Below, piece by piece: positions 11,992 through 22,742 of a DNA stretch of 64,000 bases. The translations under genes and the position numbers were made by a program. The stretch's first letter is position 1; every line of letters begins with the position of its first letter. Location of the stretch: contig CAXKVR010000043.1 in assembly GCA_964058845.1 (NCBI GenBank), positions 620,001 to 684,000 on the forward strand, read 5' to 3'. The DNA is from Carex sylvatica (lineage: Eukaryota > Streptophyta > Magnoliopsida > Poales > Cyperaceae). A model generated the notes under the pieces. That model was not told the origin of the DNA. It saw only the letters and a list, made by a program, of their open reading frames with translations, and did no database searches.

Positions 11992-12378
11992 GAGGGATCA
12001 AGTTACAACATTTTTTGAGTTACAACAAGTTACAACAAGCATTTTCTATATTTTTAAAGTCCAAATCATCGATCCAAACCATTAGGTGTGATCTCCACAA
12101 TAAAATGTGCTTGGAGACCAAATTTTACATTTTTTGGAATTTTTTTACTATTTATTAATATGGGTATAAAATTCAATGGTCTGAATTTGACTAGTTTTTG
12201 TACCCATCTTAATAAATAGTAAACAAATTCCAAAAAATGTAAAATTTGATCTCCAAGCACATTTTATTGTAGAGATCACATCTAACGGTTTGGATCGACG
12301 ATTTGGACTTTAAAAATATAGAAAATGCTTGTTGTAACTTGTTGTAACTCAAAAAATGTTGTAACTTGATCCCTCCTC
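11989..12378. mobile_element. Palindromic MITE, GAGGAGGGATCAAGTTAC termini
   Basis: A 390-bp near-perfect fold-back with inverted ends GAGGAGGGATCAAGTTACAA and its complement. The arms contain the shared core (TGTGCTTGGAGACCAAATTT, TTTACTATTTATTAA and complements). It is flanked by (TA)n and (GA)n, so a target duplication cannot be read. It has no coding capacity. Confidence 0.8.
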
Positions 12379-12403
12379 ATATATATATATATATATAGAG
12401 AGA

Positions 12404-12816
12404 GAGTAGAACTAGGGTGCTCTTAAGCTCACCAAAGTGTTTGGTGAGCTTAACTCCAAAACATATCAAATAGGATTCAAAATACGAATTCGAACCGTTG
12501 GAACCCGCCTACCTTACGAGTGATGCGTCTACATGTGAAAATTTTAAACATTCGAATTAATTTAGTATAAAGTCAATTGGTCAAAATTATAAGGTTAATA
12601 AATTAATTTTAGTGCATTCATTTTTTGAACGTTTTTTGACCGCTTGACTTTATACTAAATTAATTCGAATGTTTAAAATTTTCACATGTAGACGCATCAC
12701 TCGTAAGGTAGGCGGGTTCCAACGGTTCGAATTCGTATTTTGAATTCGATTTGATATATTTTGGAGTTAATCTCACCAAACACTTTGATGAGCTTAAGAG
12801 CACCCTAGTTCTACTC
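12404..12816. mobile_element. Palindromic MITE, GAGTAGAACTAGGG termini, second copy
   Basis: A 413-bp relative of the element at 4545-4954, with the same ends and the same internal TTGACTTTATACTAAATTAA block. Here the flanks are ATATAGAGA on the left and its complement on the right, so a target duplication is hidden inside (TA)n(GA)n. Confidence 0.8.
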
Positions 12817-12832
12817 TCTCTCTATATATATA

Positions 12833-13151
12833 GGAATATGCTAGCATACTATACGTAGCATAGAGGGCCTCCGTGTAACGGCTCAATATTCGACTTTTCA
12901 AAATCCTAATGGTCAATCCAAACCATTCATCTTGTTCTACATATTAATATGTATTTGGAGACCAAATTTTACATTTTTTGAAATTTTTTTACTATTTTTT
13001 AGATTTATTGAAAATCGCTGTTTTCAGCAAATCTGGACCATAAAAAACAGCTATTTTCAATATATCTAAAAAAATAGTAAAAAAATTCTAAAAAATATAA
13101 AATTTGGTCTCCAAACACATTAATATGGAGAACAAGATGAACGGTTCGGAT
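12833..13151. mobile_element. Truncated palindromic MITE, GGAATATGCTAGCAT end
   Basis: The left end GGAATATGCTAGCATAC, TAGCATAGAGGGCCTCCGTG and the shared core are present. The right arm stops at GAACGGTTCGGA and (TA)n instead of reaching the complementary end. It is adjacent to and in tandem with the complete copy at 13167. Confidence 0.7.
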
Positions 13152-13166
13152 ATATATATATATATA

Positions 13167-13569
13167 GGAACATGCTAGCATGCTACGCGTAGCATAGATG
13201 GCCTCCGTGCAACGGCTCAATATTCGACTTTTCAAAATCCTAACAGTTAATCCGAACTGTTCATCTTTTCTCCATATTAATATGTGTTTGTAGATCAAAT
13301 TTTATATTTTTTAGAATTGTTTTACTATTTTTTTAGATTTATTGAAAAATCGCTTTTTTTTATGGTCTAGATATGCTGAAAACAATGATTTTCAATAAAT
13401 CTAAAAAAATAGTAAAAAAATTCTAAAAAATGTAAAATTTGGTCTCCAAACACATATTAATATGGAGAACAAGATGAACGGTTTGGATCGACCGTTAGAA
13501 TTTTAAAAAGTCAAATATTGAGCCGTTGCACGGAGGCCCTCTATGCTACACATAACATATTAGCATATT

Positions 13570-13571
<2 letters not shown>
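13167..13571. mobile_element. Palindromic MITE, GGAACATGCTAGCAT termini, complete copy
   Basis: A 405-bp fold-back with inverted ends GGAACATGCTAGCAT and TAGCATATTCC. Both arms have the TAGCATAGATGGCCTCCGTG block and the shared core. (TA)n lies on both sides. It is closely related to the copy at 29448-29852, which has the same length. Confidence 0.8.

Positions 13572-13614
<43 letters not shown>
13572..13614. repeat. (TA)n microsatellite
   Basis: About 40 bp of TA dinucleotide directly abuts the MITE end. Similar TA tracts flank or sit at the centre of nearly every palindromic element here. Confidence 0.9.
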
Positions 13615-13615
<1 letters not shown>

Positions 13616-14006
13616 GAATATTATAACATTATGACATGATTAGTGATTAATATTTTGATAATATGATATATATTTTGTAATCAACAAATTTATTATGAAC
13701 ATATTATATTTAATATTTGTATCCGTCCGATATCTGATCTGTATCCATAGCGTTTAATATCCGATCCGTATCTGTATTTGTATATGAAAAATCATAATGG
13801 ATAAGAATACGATTTCACCACTATCCGATCTGTATCCTACCGTATCCGTCTTGGGTGTTAACAATTTATTTTAGTTTACTTCAATATCTCAATTTACGAA
13901 ATTGATATTTTTCTGGGTTTCATCTGAAATGAATTAAAATAAGTTGGAAATAATTTAAAATATTTGTACAAGGCAAAGTTTTTTTTTTTAATAAAAATAC
14001 TAAGTC

Positions 14007-14238
14007 ATGAACATGAGTTCATGTTCGCATTATTTATAGACGGCTTAATATCTATTAAAAAGAAAGAAAAAAACAGTCAAAGCTTAATAAAAAAAGTTCT
14101 TCAACATGAAAATAGTCGTCGTTATGAACATGAGTTCATGCTCGCATTATTTATAGACGGCTTAATATCTATTAAGAAAAAAAAAAAACAGTCAAAGCTT
14201 AATAAAAAAAGTTCTTCAACATGAAAATAGTCGTCGTT
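14007..14238. repeat. 117-bp tandem duplication
   Basis: Two copies start at 14007 and 14124 and differ at a few positions. Each begins with the imperfect palindrome ATGAACATGAGTTCAT and ends with GTCGTCGTT. High identity points to a recent duplication. No gene is involved. Confidence 0.85.
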
Positions 14239-15429
14239 AGATAATATTAAACCATTTGAAATAAGGATTGGAGATTTTTCTTTGTCTATTAGAATATAAA
14301 AAGGTATATGCCTTTATAAAGTATATATTGTTCAGCACACATCTTTTATGCTCTCAACTAATTTGAAATTTTTTTAGTTAACACTCTGAAAAAAATCAAA
14401 ATTAAACAAACACCACTCAATCTGTCAAATTTGAATTTTTACAACCCACACATATCTAATCCACGCATCAAATTTTTTCATGCGCAGACTGGGTATGCAC
14501 ACCAAATTATTTTTTTTATTAATTTTTATTATTTGATGTTCACCCTCAGTATGCGCGTCAAATAATTTTTTTTTTACTTTTGTTCTAAATTGTTTGAAAT
14601 CATGGACTAATTTTTTTTTATTCTGCGTATAATTTGTAGTATAAAACTTTGATCGAATTGTATGTATAATTTGTAGCAATTTGTGCACCAACTTAGCACA
14701 AAACGTTGCTTAGATTGTGCGTATAACTTGTTGTAGTAATTTTTAGTTCAAATTTAGTCCAAAATCTTATTTGTTAAATAAGTACATTTTATTTTCTATA
14801 ATTTTACCGTCAAATTTTATGTGTACATATAATTCTAAATACTACGGAACGAAATAAAATAGAACCGAAAAAAAAATTAGGTCAAAAATTTCAAACAATT
14901 TAGAATATAACTAAAAAAGAAAAGAAAAATGGATGCGCACTAAAAAGATTAAAAAAATAATAATAATTTTAGTATGCATACTTAGTCCGCGCATCAAATT
15001 CTATGCGGAGAATTTCATACCTTTTGTACGATCATCATAAAACGAGTCGATGAGAGTAAGGTGGCCATTCATAGTGCAGCATGCATATAGTAAACCAAAG
15101 TTTTTTTTTTTTTTCAATATCTAGACAAAAATAATCTTAAAAGAAGTAACAGTCTGACATATTACTAGAATTAAAAATATAATTTGCTTCTGCACACAAC
15201 CAAACCAAACTCCGCCCTCGTGATTAAAATTCTACTCACCACAATTAATATTTTAATTTTAAGTCACTTCTATTAAAAATTTTAAGTTCTGCTCCTAGCT
15301 ATCATGAGATGCAAGCAAACCAACTTTATGCATGTAACGGACGTGTGCTATGCTGAAGAGCTTTACTCATAACGGAATAAACGAGAGGTGTTGTATGGAG
15401 CTGTGGGTTATCAGCCTGCAATGTCGGTG
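14239..15429. other. AT-rich intergenic, no gene seen
   Basis: It has poly(T) and poly(A) runs and scattered short repeats around ATGCGC/GCGCAT and CATCAAATT motifs (14450-14570 and 14940-15010), which may be eroded inverted arms. No exon, RNA gene or bounded element can be supported. Confidence 0.4.
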
Positions 15430-17174
15430 TGTTGCACCAAAAATGTATAGTACAAAATTTCAGTACAGCAAGCTGTATTTTTTAATTTTAAATACACTTT
15501 CAGTTCATATTACAAGTGTACAATCCTACCACATAGTATATTATCGGGTATCGATCCTCAGAGAGTAAGTTTAGATACTAGATTTAGACTTTTTTAATTT
15601 ATTTCAGAAAATAATGAAAATAAAAAATAAAATAAGTGCAATAAAATATAATATGGGGGTTTGTTTAAGTAGTCCTAAGTTGGATTCAATATCCGAGAAT
15701 AAGAAATTGTAAACAATAGATGTAAATAAAATAAATAAAGTAAAGATTGATTTGCTTTCAAGTTAAGGAGATCTAGGGGTATTCGGTCTACAATTCCTTG
15801 TTAATTCTATCTATTTGGTATTTGTTTAAATTCATGTATGATTTGATGAGGTTTCTAACCTAATATGTCATTAAGGGTCACTTTCGTAAATTAATAACGT
15901 GTCTAAGCAATTTGGACTTCACAATTACGTCATTCATCCTAGCTACCTAGACCATAAGCACTTGTTAGTCTCTCATCTCCTCAAATATTGGTACTTCACA
16001 ATTACGTCCTTCATACCAATATCCGATTCAATTTGAGATGTCCTAATAAGGATTTGACTTCACAGTTATGTCATTCACTAAGTTTCTAACCCTAATTTCT
16101 GTAGTTCCAGTTTGATTTTACAGTTGGTTAGACCTTAATCAAAATCTAAGGTATTTGTGTTCATAATTGGTACTCTTCTCTCGTCCTAACTACTTTGGTT
16201 CTTTCGAATCCAAAGTGAAACTATATCGATTTTAAGTACTAATTATGTAATTAACACAAATTATAAATCTCACAAATTAGCATCAAATTACATAAAACAA
16301 TTATAATAAAAACAAATAACCGAATAAGATACAATTAAATAAGTTCATGCATTGACCTAAACCCCTAGAAAGATATCTACTCTCTCTTGGAGAGATCTAT
16401 TACAAAATTTGGCAAAAATAAGAAGCAATGAAATAAAGAAATAGTTACACCCTTTATTGAATCAAAAAACTCAATCTTGCCAAAATCTTGCTTGGACCTT
16501 CTTCTCCTTCCTTGAAAAGCTTCTGGAACTCCTAGAATGGCTGCAGATTTATCGCTATATTTTATGGAAATTGGCATGCACCAAGGAGTGAGAGAGAGAG
16601 AGTTGTAAGATGAGAGATGTCTTGAATGAAAAATGAACCCCCCTTATATAGCAAATAACTATGCCCAATTTAGAGGCTAGAAGGTGGAGTTAGTGGGTGC
16701 TATATTTGCCTTATTTTCCTGGACTGATATGTCTAAATTTAGCTGTCAAAAAGCGTCATTGGCTCACTAAAATTAGAAACCGTGTTGAAAACGTGTAATT
16801 CTGACTTTCTGCTGGTCCAATGCGTCTGCACTGGTGGTGAGTGCGGGTGGCTGACCCACACTGATGAATTTTCTGAACTGTTCTGAAGTTCTTGAAAGGC
16901 TTAAGTACTGAGTGCGGATAGATGATCCGCACTGGAGGTGAGTGCGTCCGCACTAGGGTCGGACTTTTTTCTGTTGTGAAGTGCTAAGATGCTGAAAATT
17001 CGTCTAAGTGCTGAGTGCGTCCGCACTGGACCCCAAACTTCTTCTTTTTTATTTTCTCAGGTTGTAGATCTTCTTGCTAGCTTTCCGAAAAGTGGTCATA
17101 CGCTCAATACAAGATATTTTACGTTATTTTATGATGAAAACTAGATCGAATATGTATATAATTTATGCTTATCA
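15430..17174. mobile_element. Solo LTR (family B), 1745 bp, TSD CGGTG
   Basis: It begins TGTTGCACC and ends CTTATCA, fitting TG...CA LTR ends. It is flanked by perfect 5-bp repeats CGGTG (15425-15429 and 17175-17179). There is no internal domain, primer-binding site or second LTR, so it is a solo LTR left by LTR-LTR recombination. The sequence differs from the LTRs at 29955 and 52898. It carries a cluster of GTGCG palindromes near the right end. Confidence 0.8.
16815..17030. repeat. GTGCGG/CCGCAC palindrome array in solo LTR B
   Basis: It includes GAGTGCGGGTGGCTGACCCA followed by CACTGA (16839-16864), GAGTGCGGATAGATGATCCG followed by CACTG (16910-16934), and GAGTGCGTCCGCACT at 16940 and 17013. 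Spacers contain TTCTGAA and CTAAGTRCTGAG motifs. The same kind of array occurs in an unrelated LTR at 32105-32555. Confidence 0.8.
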
Positions 17175-17529
17175 CGGTGCAACGTAATAAGGGAGATGGT
17201 GGAGAAAATACACGAGAATCAGGTTTCAAAAAGTGTCATTTAATATAATTTTGTTATTTATCATCAATAAAACATGACAAGCTTTATTTTTGTAAAACCA
17301 TTTTACAAGATGAGAACACTCAATGGAACAAAATAGGTATATTTAAACGTTTTATTTTGAAATTATATTAATACGTCTATAGATCTTAAAATTAAAAGAA
17401 TTATGAAAAAAGGTATATGCTTGCCTTTAATAAAGCAGCACACCTTTTGTACGAATCGATGAGCAGCATGCATTAGAAATTTAGAATGAAACTGATACTT
17501 TACATTTTGCACATAGGTTTGTCTTATGA

Positions 17530-17780
17530 ATTTATATTTTTATTTCTAAAATTCTATCATTCCATCAAAACTGTTCATATGATATGTATATCAAATGTAC
17601 TTGACAACTAAATTTTGCATTTTTTTTTAAATTATTTTACTATTTTTTTAGATAGGTTGAAAGCAATGATCTTTTATATATTTAAAAAATAGTAAAAAAA
17701 AAATTACATTTGATTAGTCATATAAAGATCATATTGAACAGTTCAAATTAATTATTTAAACTTTAAAAATATAAATATGA
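17530..17780. mobile_element. Degenerate core-sharing palindromic MITE
   Basis: Eroded arms remain: CTGTTCATATGATATGTATA, ACTTGACAACTAAATTTTGC, TTTACTATTTTTTTAGAT and their inverted partners AAAAATAGTAAAAAA and GAACAGTTCAAA. It is an old copy without readable ends. Confidence 0.5.
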
Positions 17781-17931
17781 CTTCAAGCATAAACCAAAAC
17801 TTTTTTTTTTAATATCTATATAAGAGATTATCTTCTTTTTTTAAGTAGATATGTAGGATCACCCCTCAAATTCCATTAAAAATACACCAATGCTGTAAAA
17901 GTTACATAAAAGTTTATTTAATTACTACAAG

Positions 17932-18688
17932 CAGGATTCTAAATAGCTACTATAGCTTTTCTGAACCATAAATGCTACGCTATGAGATAAAAGTACGCTA
18001 ACTCAGCTACGACCGCTATAGCTGTAATAGCTGACCGCTATTACCACTAAATGCGATGTGCTATTGCTACCGCTATGCTACATGGGCTTTCTTTTTTTTA
18101 CAATTTATATGGACTTCTGTTCTTTTATTCCTATTTTTAATTCTACATGGTCTTCTACGATAAGTATGTTAAACCAAACTATATGCTTCTGTTTTTATTT
18201 GTGCATGATTTATTCTCTCATTCTATGTTGAGAAATATTCAAATATTAATTATTCATTTTGATTGCTCTTCGTATAGTATTCATTTGTAAAAGTATTATC
18301 ATTTGTTTCAATTGAAAGCTAATTTTGATTATTAGTATTATTATAATATATAAGATATTTAAATATGTATACTGACTTCATTTACCTTATAAAATTAATT
18401 ATTCTTTGTCTATTATAATATGTAATACTATTAAATAATATTACTTTTTAGATTCTTTTTTTCCTTCTTATTTGCATAATTGATAAAAAGTATAGACTTA
18501 GATTAGTTGTGATTTAGTTGTTACCTCAATCTCCTATTGATTATGTTGATAATTAGTAGAAATATAGAATATAAAATTTGAAAAGGAAAAAACGTTATGT
18601 ATGATAGCTTCCGCTATAGCTACGCTATTCGCAATAGCTTCTTTTTTTTCTCCCCGCTATGTCACTATAATCGCTATTTAGAACCTTG
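17932..18688. mobile_element. hAT MITE, 757 bp, TSD ACTACAAG
   Basis: The ends CAGGATTCTAAATAGC and GCTATTTAGAACCTTG are inverted repeats with slight mismatch. Subterminal TAGCTATAGC/GCTATAGC motifs are repeated at both sides. Flanking 8-bp direct repeats ACTACAAG (17924-17931 and 18689-18696) are perfect, the hAT hallmark. The AT-rich interior has no transposase, so the element is non-autonomous. Confidence 0.85.
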
Positions 18689-19044
18689 ACTACAAGTGAT
18701 AATTTTAAAAGAAGTAGAAGTTTGAAGAGACTCAACTAATGTGATTTTTATAAACATTTCGATTGGAATGCTTACATCGATTTAAGTACCTCACTAAATT
18801 AGTTATATAAAAAACTTGTAAAATATTAATTTTATCATTTCTATCATTTTTTATACTATTTTGGATGGTTTTTCGAAAGATAGCCTAAAATAATAGAAAA
18901 ATATCAATATTTGCATGTTAGAGTCATTTTTCATAAATCATAAAAAATAGTACATATTAGTATTCTTCAAAGTTTTGATATAACTAATATATTGAACTAC
19001 TTAGATCGACATTTAAAAAATATAAAATAGTAGATATTAGTACA

Positions 19045-19883
19045 CTGCAAATCGTATTATGCATATCGCTTATTGGTCCACACTATGGACTCAAATTGTC
19101 AATTTAAAAATTCTAATGGTCAATCTGAACCGTTCAACTTGGTCTCCATATGAATATGTACTTAATTGTTATTTATACCATAATAAAAAAAATAAACCAA
19201 AGCACTCTGATTTTAGAGGATTTCCAAACTACCCAGGCCGCCAAGCCAATCTATGGTCTCAGAAACAAGGGGCTGCCCGACAAAACAAGAAAAAAACTTT
19301 TGATCGTTGATTTAATATTAATTGTTTAATAATTTTCAGAAATAGAAGGACCACAATAATTTATATATTTACTATAAATGACTTTTGAACCGGGATCAAT
19401 AATCCAGATACAAAGTATTTTTATTTTTTTCCAGTAACACACCAAGAAATAGTTTAATTTTTTTTTACAACTGGAATAAATCATGTCTGATTAAATTTTG
19501 AAGTTTTTTTTGTGTTGCCGGGGTTCGCAGGGCCATTTGGCGGCCCTCCGTTTTTGGAGCCGCAAATTGACTTGACAGTGAGGGTGTTTTTAGAAATCTC
19601 CGAAAATCATGGTTTTTTGGCAATAAGTACTTATAAATTAATTTTTTTTATAAACTTTTTATTATTTTTTTAGATGGGTAGAACATTACTTGATATAAAA
19701 ATTCTGGACCATTCAAAAACAGTGATTTTTCTAAACATCTAAAAATAATACAAAAATTCTAAAAAATAAATAAATTTAGTTCACAAGTACAAATTCATAT
19801 GAAGAGATCAAGTTGAATGGTTTGAATCAATAATTAGAATTTTGATTGATTGGTAATACGGACTAATCCGCAGTATGCATATA
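19045..19883. mobile_element. Core-sharing palindromic MITE split by an insertion
   Basis: The left arm (19045-19160, with TATGCATATCG, CTGAACCGTTCAACTTGGTC and ATGAATATGTACTT) and the right arm (about 19612-19883, with AAGTACAAATTCATATG, AGATCAAGTTGAATGG and GCAGTATGCATA) are complementary. About 450 bp of unrelated sequence, including a GC-richer block at 19200-19280 and 19515-19560, interrupts the left arm. Confidence 0.55.
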
Positions 19884-21065
19884 TAGTAGCATAATGCTGG
19901 AAAAACATTAGTCAGTCTGCAATTTGAAAAAGTACAAGTGATATAATTATGTGCAGTGATTACATTGAAATACTGTTAATTATGTCAAATCTGATTGCTG
20001 TTAACATTTGCAACAGTATTTATTTGAATAGCGAGCCACATCATACTTTGAAAACCGCAAGGCTAGCTCCACAATCTTTCATTTGAGTTTAACAAATTAA
20101 GCTCCAAACCCTCCACCATCTCTCTATAACAAGTAACACTCTCTTCACACAATCCATGGCTCCATTACGGTTATCTCCCACGTAGTCGCATCTGGGAGGG
20201 CTCAATTTGACAACACGAGAGAGAGAGAGAGAGGTGCTATCATGAGATGTAAACGACTCATCACTGATGAAGAGGCACTTTACTTTATATTATTTTATTT
20301 TGTTTTAAGACCAATAATTATACTTCCGAAAAATCTTTGCTATTTTATGCAACTTACAATTTATATGCACAATTATAGTGAAATTTAACATATAATATTT
20401 AGGTATCTGTTTTATTTAGCATTAATAAATTTAATCACATGCGAAAGCCTTTTGATTTATGTACCTCAGCCCTCAGGTTGTTCAATAAAGTTAATCAACT
20501 AGTAATCGCCAACCAACCTTGATAAACAACTAGAAGTGTTTTCATATTCACCTCACAAATAGATATAAGAAATCAGCTACAAATATATAAATAAAGGGGC
20601 GCACTAGTAATCTTTCAGGGAGAAAATAATATACTTCAAAAGAAACTAAGAAAAACTTTTTTTTTTGTTCAGCTAACAATACAAAATCACCCCCAATACC
20701 TAGATGAAATTGGATATTTTAATTACATTTTCAATTTAGAGTCTCTTTTTCTCTTTTACTCGGACACCACTGAGATTAGAGGCCCACAATTTAGAAAAGT
20801 CTCCTTTTCTCTTTCAATAAAGCAAAATAAATAAATAGCTTAAGAACTATTGAGGAGAAAAATAACCACATTTGCTGATATTGTACTCTGAAATGTCATC
20901 AAGTGATATTTCACTTAATAAACAACCCATCAAAATCTCAATAAGATTAATACAGTAACAAAATGTAATTAGGTCTTCATGAACTCCGGAAAAAAACAAA
21001 TCTATTACCAAAAACCTAACAACATGCACTCACAACATAACCTAAAAGAACCTCTTTCAATCCCC
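19884..21065. other. Intergenic and eL14 3' flank
   Basis: AT-rich sequence with one (GA)n tract at 20217-20233. No exon is recognisable. The last few hundred bases should contain the eL14 3' UTR and polyadenylation region, but I cannot fix a signal. Confidence 0.4.
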
Positions 21066-22508
21066 TTAAGCAGCTTGCTTCTTCAATTTGGCCAGCTCCT
21101 GCTTAACAATACCGCCTCTCTAAAAAATATAACAAAGTAAAAACTTTAAGCTTCTTGATATACAGTAAAAAAAGGATTATTTCAATCCAAAGCATTCTAA
21201 ATATATCTAGACTGTAGATACCGCTAATAAGCATAAAAAATAATTTAAGGTCAAAGAATATTAGTATCTTGAGCCAGTTTTGGAAAATAAAGGGGTTAGA
21301 AAGCATGTTACATGTCATTTGGCTCCATATTTCCCATTTTGCAATAGAATTTGGGGGTGTCTCCAACACCCCTCAGAACCCTCACAAACAACAAGTAAAA
21401 TAAAAGAACCAACAAAGAATAAACAGAAAAATAATAGTGACACAGAAATGGTTAGTACCTTGATTTTAGCAAGCATGACCTTAAAGCGATCAAAGTCATT
21501 CAAGGAAGCCCTCTTCTTTTGAACAATCAACTTCCTGCCCCATGAGCTCTTCTCCCACCTGTTCTTCACATCTGCATCAAAAGAAAAGTAAAAGTTCATT
21601 TTATAAACATTAACAGACAATTTTTTGTTTTGAATAAAGAAAACCTCAAACAACAAAATGAAAAGTAAGAATGTTCATTTTATAGACATTAACAGAGCAA
21701 ATTTTTATTTAGAACAACGAAAAATCTCAAAAAACCCAAATGATAAGTAAGAATGTCCATTTTATAGACATTAACAGAACAATTTTTTATGTGACATAAC
21801 ATATGAAAAAAAAGGTTGACTAAAAGGAAAAGGTATATTACCAGCAGCTTCCATAGCAGCAATCAAGGTCTTCTTTTTGGGACTCTTAGGGATGTCAATC
21901 TTGATATCAGTGAGAGCCAACCTCTTGAAGTTTATTTGGCACCTCACCATGTCTGGTGCATCAACAAGGGCCTGAAATGATTAATCTCAAAGTTAGAAAA
22001 TTTACACCATATAAAGTTTCAAAATGAAAAGGCCAAAGAATGTGAACTACTAGTTAATCAATCGATTATTGCAAGAGTTACAGTTACAATTTGAACTAGT
22101 TAATCATTATTTGTACCTTATAAGCACTACTGTTGCCAATTAAACGTAGAGTTCCTTGTACATTTTTTTATAAGCAAGCACTGAGGTATATGACTGCACT
22201 AACAAGCTTTGGGGCCAAGTATAACTTAAAAATTAAATTGAGAATAATGTTATAACCAAATTAAGAGAGCAATCAAGTAAAATGAGTGGAAATGAAGATC
22301 CAACCCGATTCTGATCGATGATATCAACGATGACGACGAGGCGGCCGTAGTCGTTTCCATAGTTGATGAGCGCAACCCTTCCAATCTCGACAAAGCGCTT
22401 GAAAGTCTAAAAAGAGAGTTGGAGAGATGGTGAGATGGTGAGTAAGAGCAAGAAAGAGAGAAATAGAAAGAGAGAAATAGAAAGAGAGATGGTACGATTA
22501 CGAACCAT
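21066..22508 (-). CDS. 60S ribosomal protein eL14 (RPL14), 5 exons, 133 aa
   Basis: A structural component of the large cytosolic ribosomal subunit. Exons (minus order): 22508-22506 (ATG only), 22406-22305, 21971-21842, 21571-21459, 21119-21066. The sum is 402 nt, and the 133-residue length agrees with about 134 in plant eL14. The N-terminal KOW-like fold reads [16 protein letters not shown], followed by [10 protein letters not shown]. The C-terminal half has the family block [17 protein letters not shown] and ends in a Lys-rich tail with KQELAKLKK. All junctions are GT-AG. The first intron directly follows the initiator ATG, so the first coding exon carries only the start codon. Confidence 0.95.
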
Positions 22509-22619
22509 GGTTGTTCCGGATCGGCGGCGTTTTGGGAGAGCAGAGGGATTAGGGAAGGAGCCGAGAGATCCCGCTTTGGTTTTGCTTTTGCTTTTGCTTT
22601 TGCTTTAAGGGACAGTCTA

Positions 22620-22680
22620 GGTCTAGGGTTTCTACTCTTCAAATTGTTGTCTTGGGCTGTTCTATTTATGGGCTCCATTT
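22620..22680 (-). promoter_or_regulatory. eL14 promoter/leader: telo-box, site II elements, TATA-like motif
   Basis: On the minus strand AAACCCTA (22631-22624) is a telo-box. AGCCCA (22658-22653 and 22674-22669) are site II elements (TGGGCY). ATAAATAG near 22670-22663 is TATA-like. Telo-box plus site II is the known arrangement in plant ribosomal-protein promoters, and the positions about 115-165 nt upstream of the ATG fit. A (GCTTTT)n hexamer run at 22576-22606 lies in the probable leader. Confidence 0.75.
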
Positions 22681-22742
22681 TCTCATTTATGGCCTCCATT
22701 TTCTCATTTATGGCCTCCATTTTCTCATTTATGGCCTCCATC
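22667..22742 (-). repeat. 21-bp tandem repeat upstream of eL14, about 3.5 units
   Basis: Units of the type TTTATGGCCTCCATTTTCTC (21 bp) repeat at 22667, 22688, 22709 and 22730. On the gene strand each carries GGCCATAAAT, so a TATA-like motif next to a GGCC/AGCCC motif is multiplied. The unit nearest the gene has the AGCCCATAAATAG version that looks like the working core promoter. Confidence 0.8.

Larger units (their letters stand above)
10208..13858. mobile_element. Possible hAT-type shell containing a nested TE cluster
   Basis: The left end CAGGTGTAAACGGATCAGAT and the inverse of the right end (ACACCCAAGACGGATACGG) are imperfect inverted repeats. They resemble plant hAT ends rich in CGGAT/ATCCG. 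Both subterminal regions are rich in ATCCGATC-type motifs (10320-10370 and 13720-13850), also usual for hATs. I could not find an 8-bp target duplication. Between the ends lie unidentified unique sequence (10420-11440), an LTR piece and four MITEs. Unit boundaries are tentative. Confidence 0.35.
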
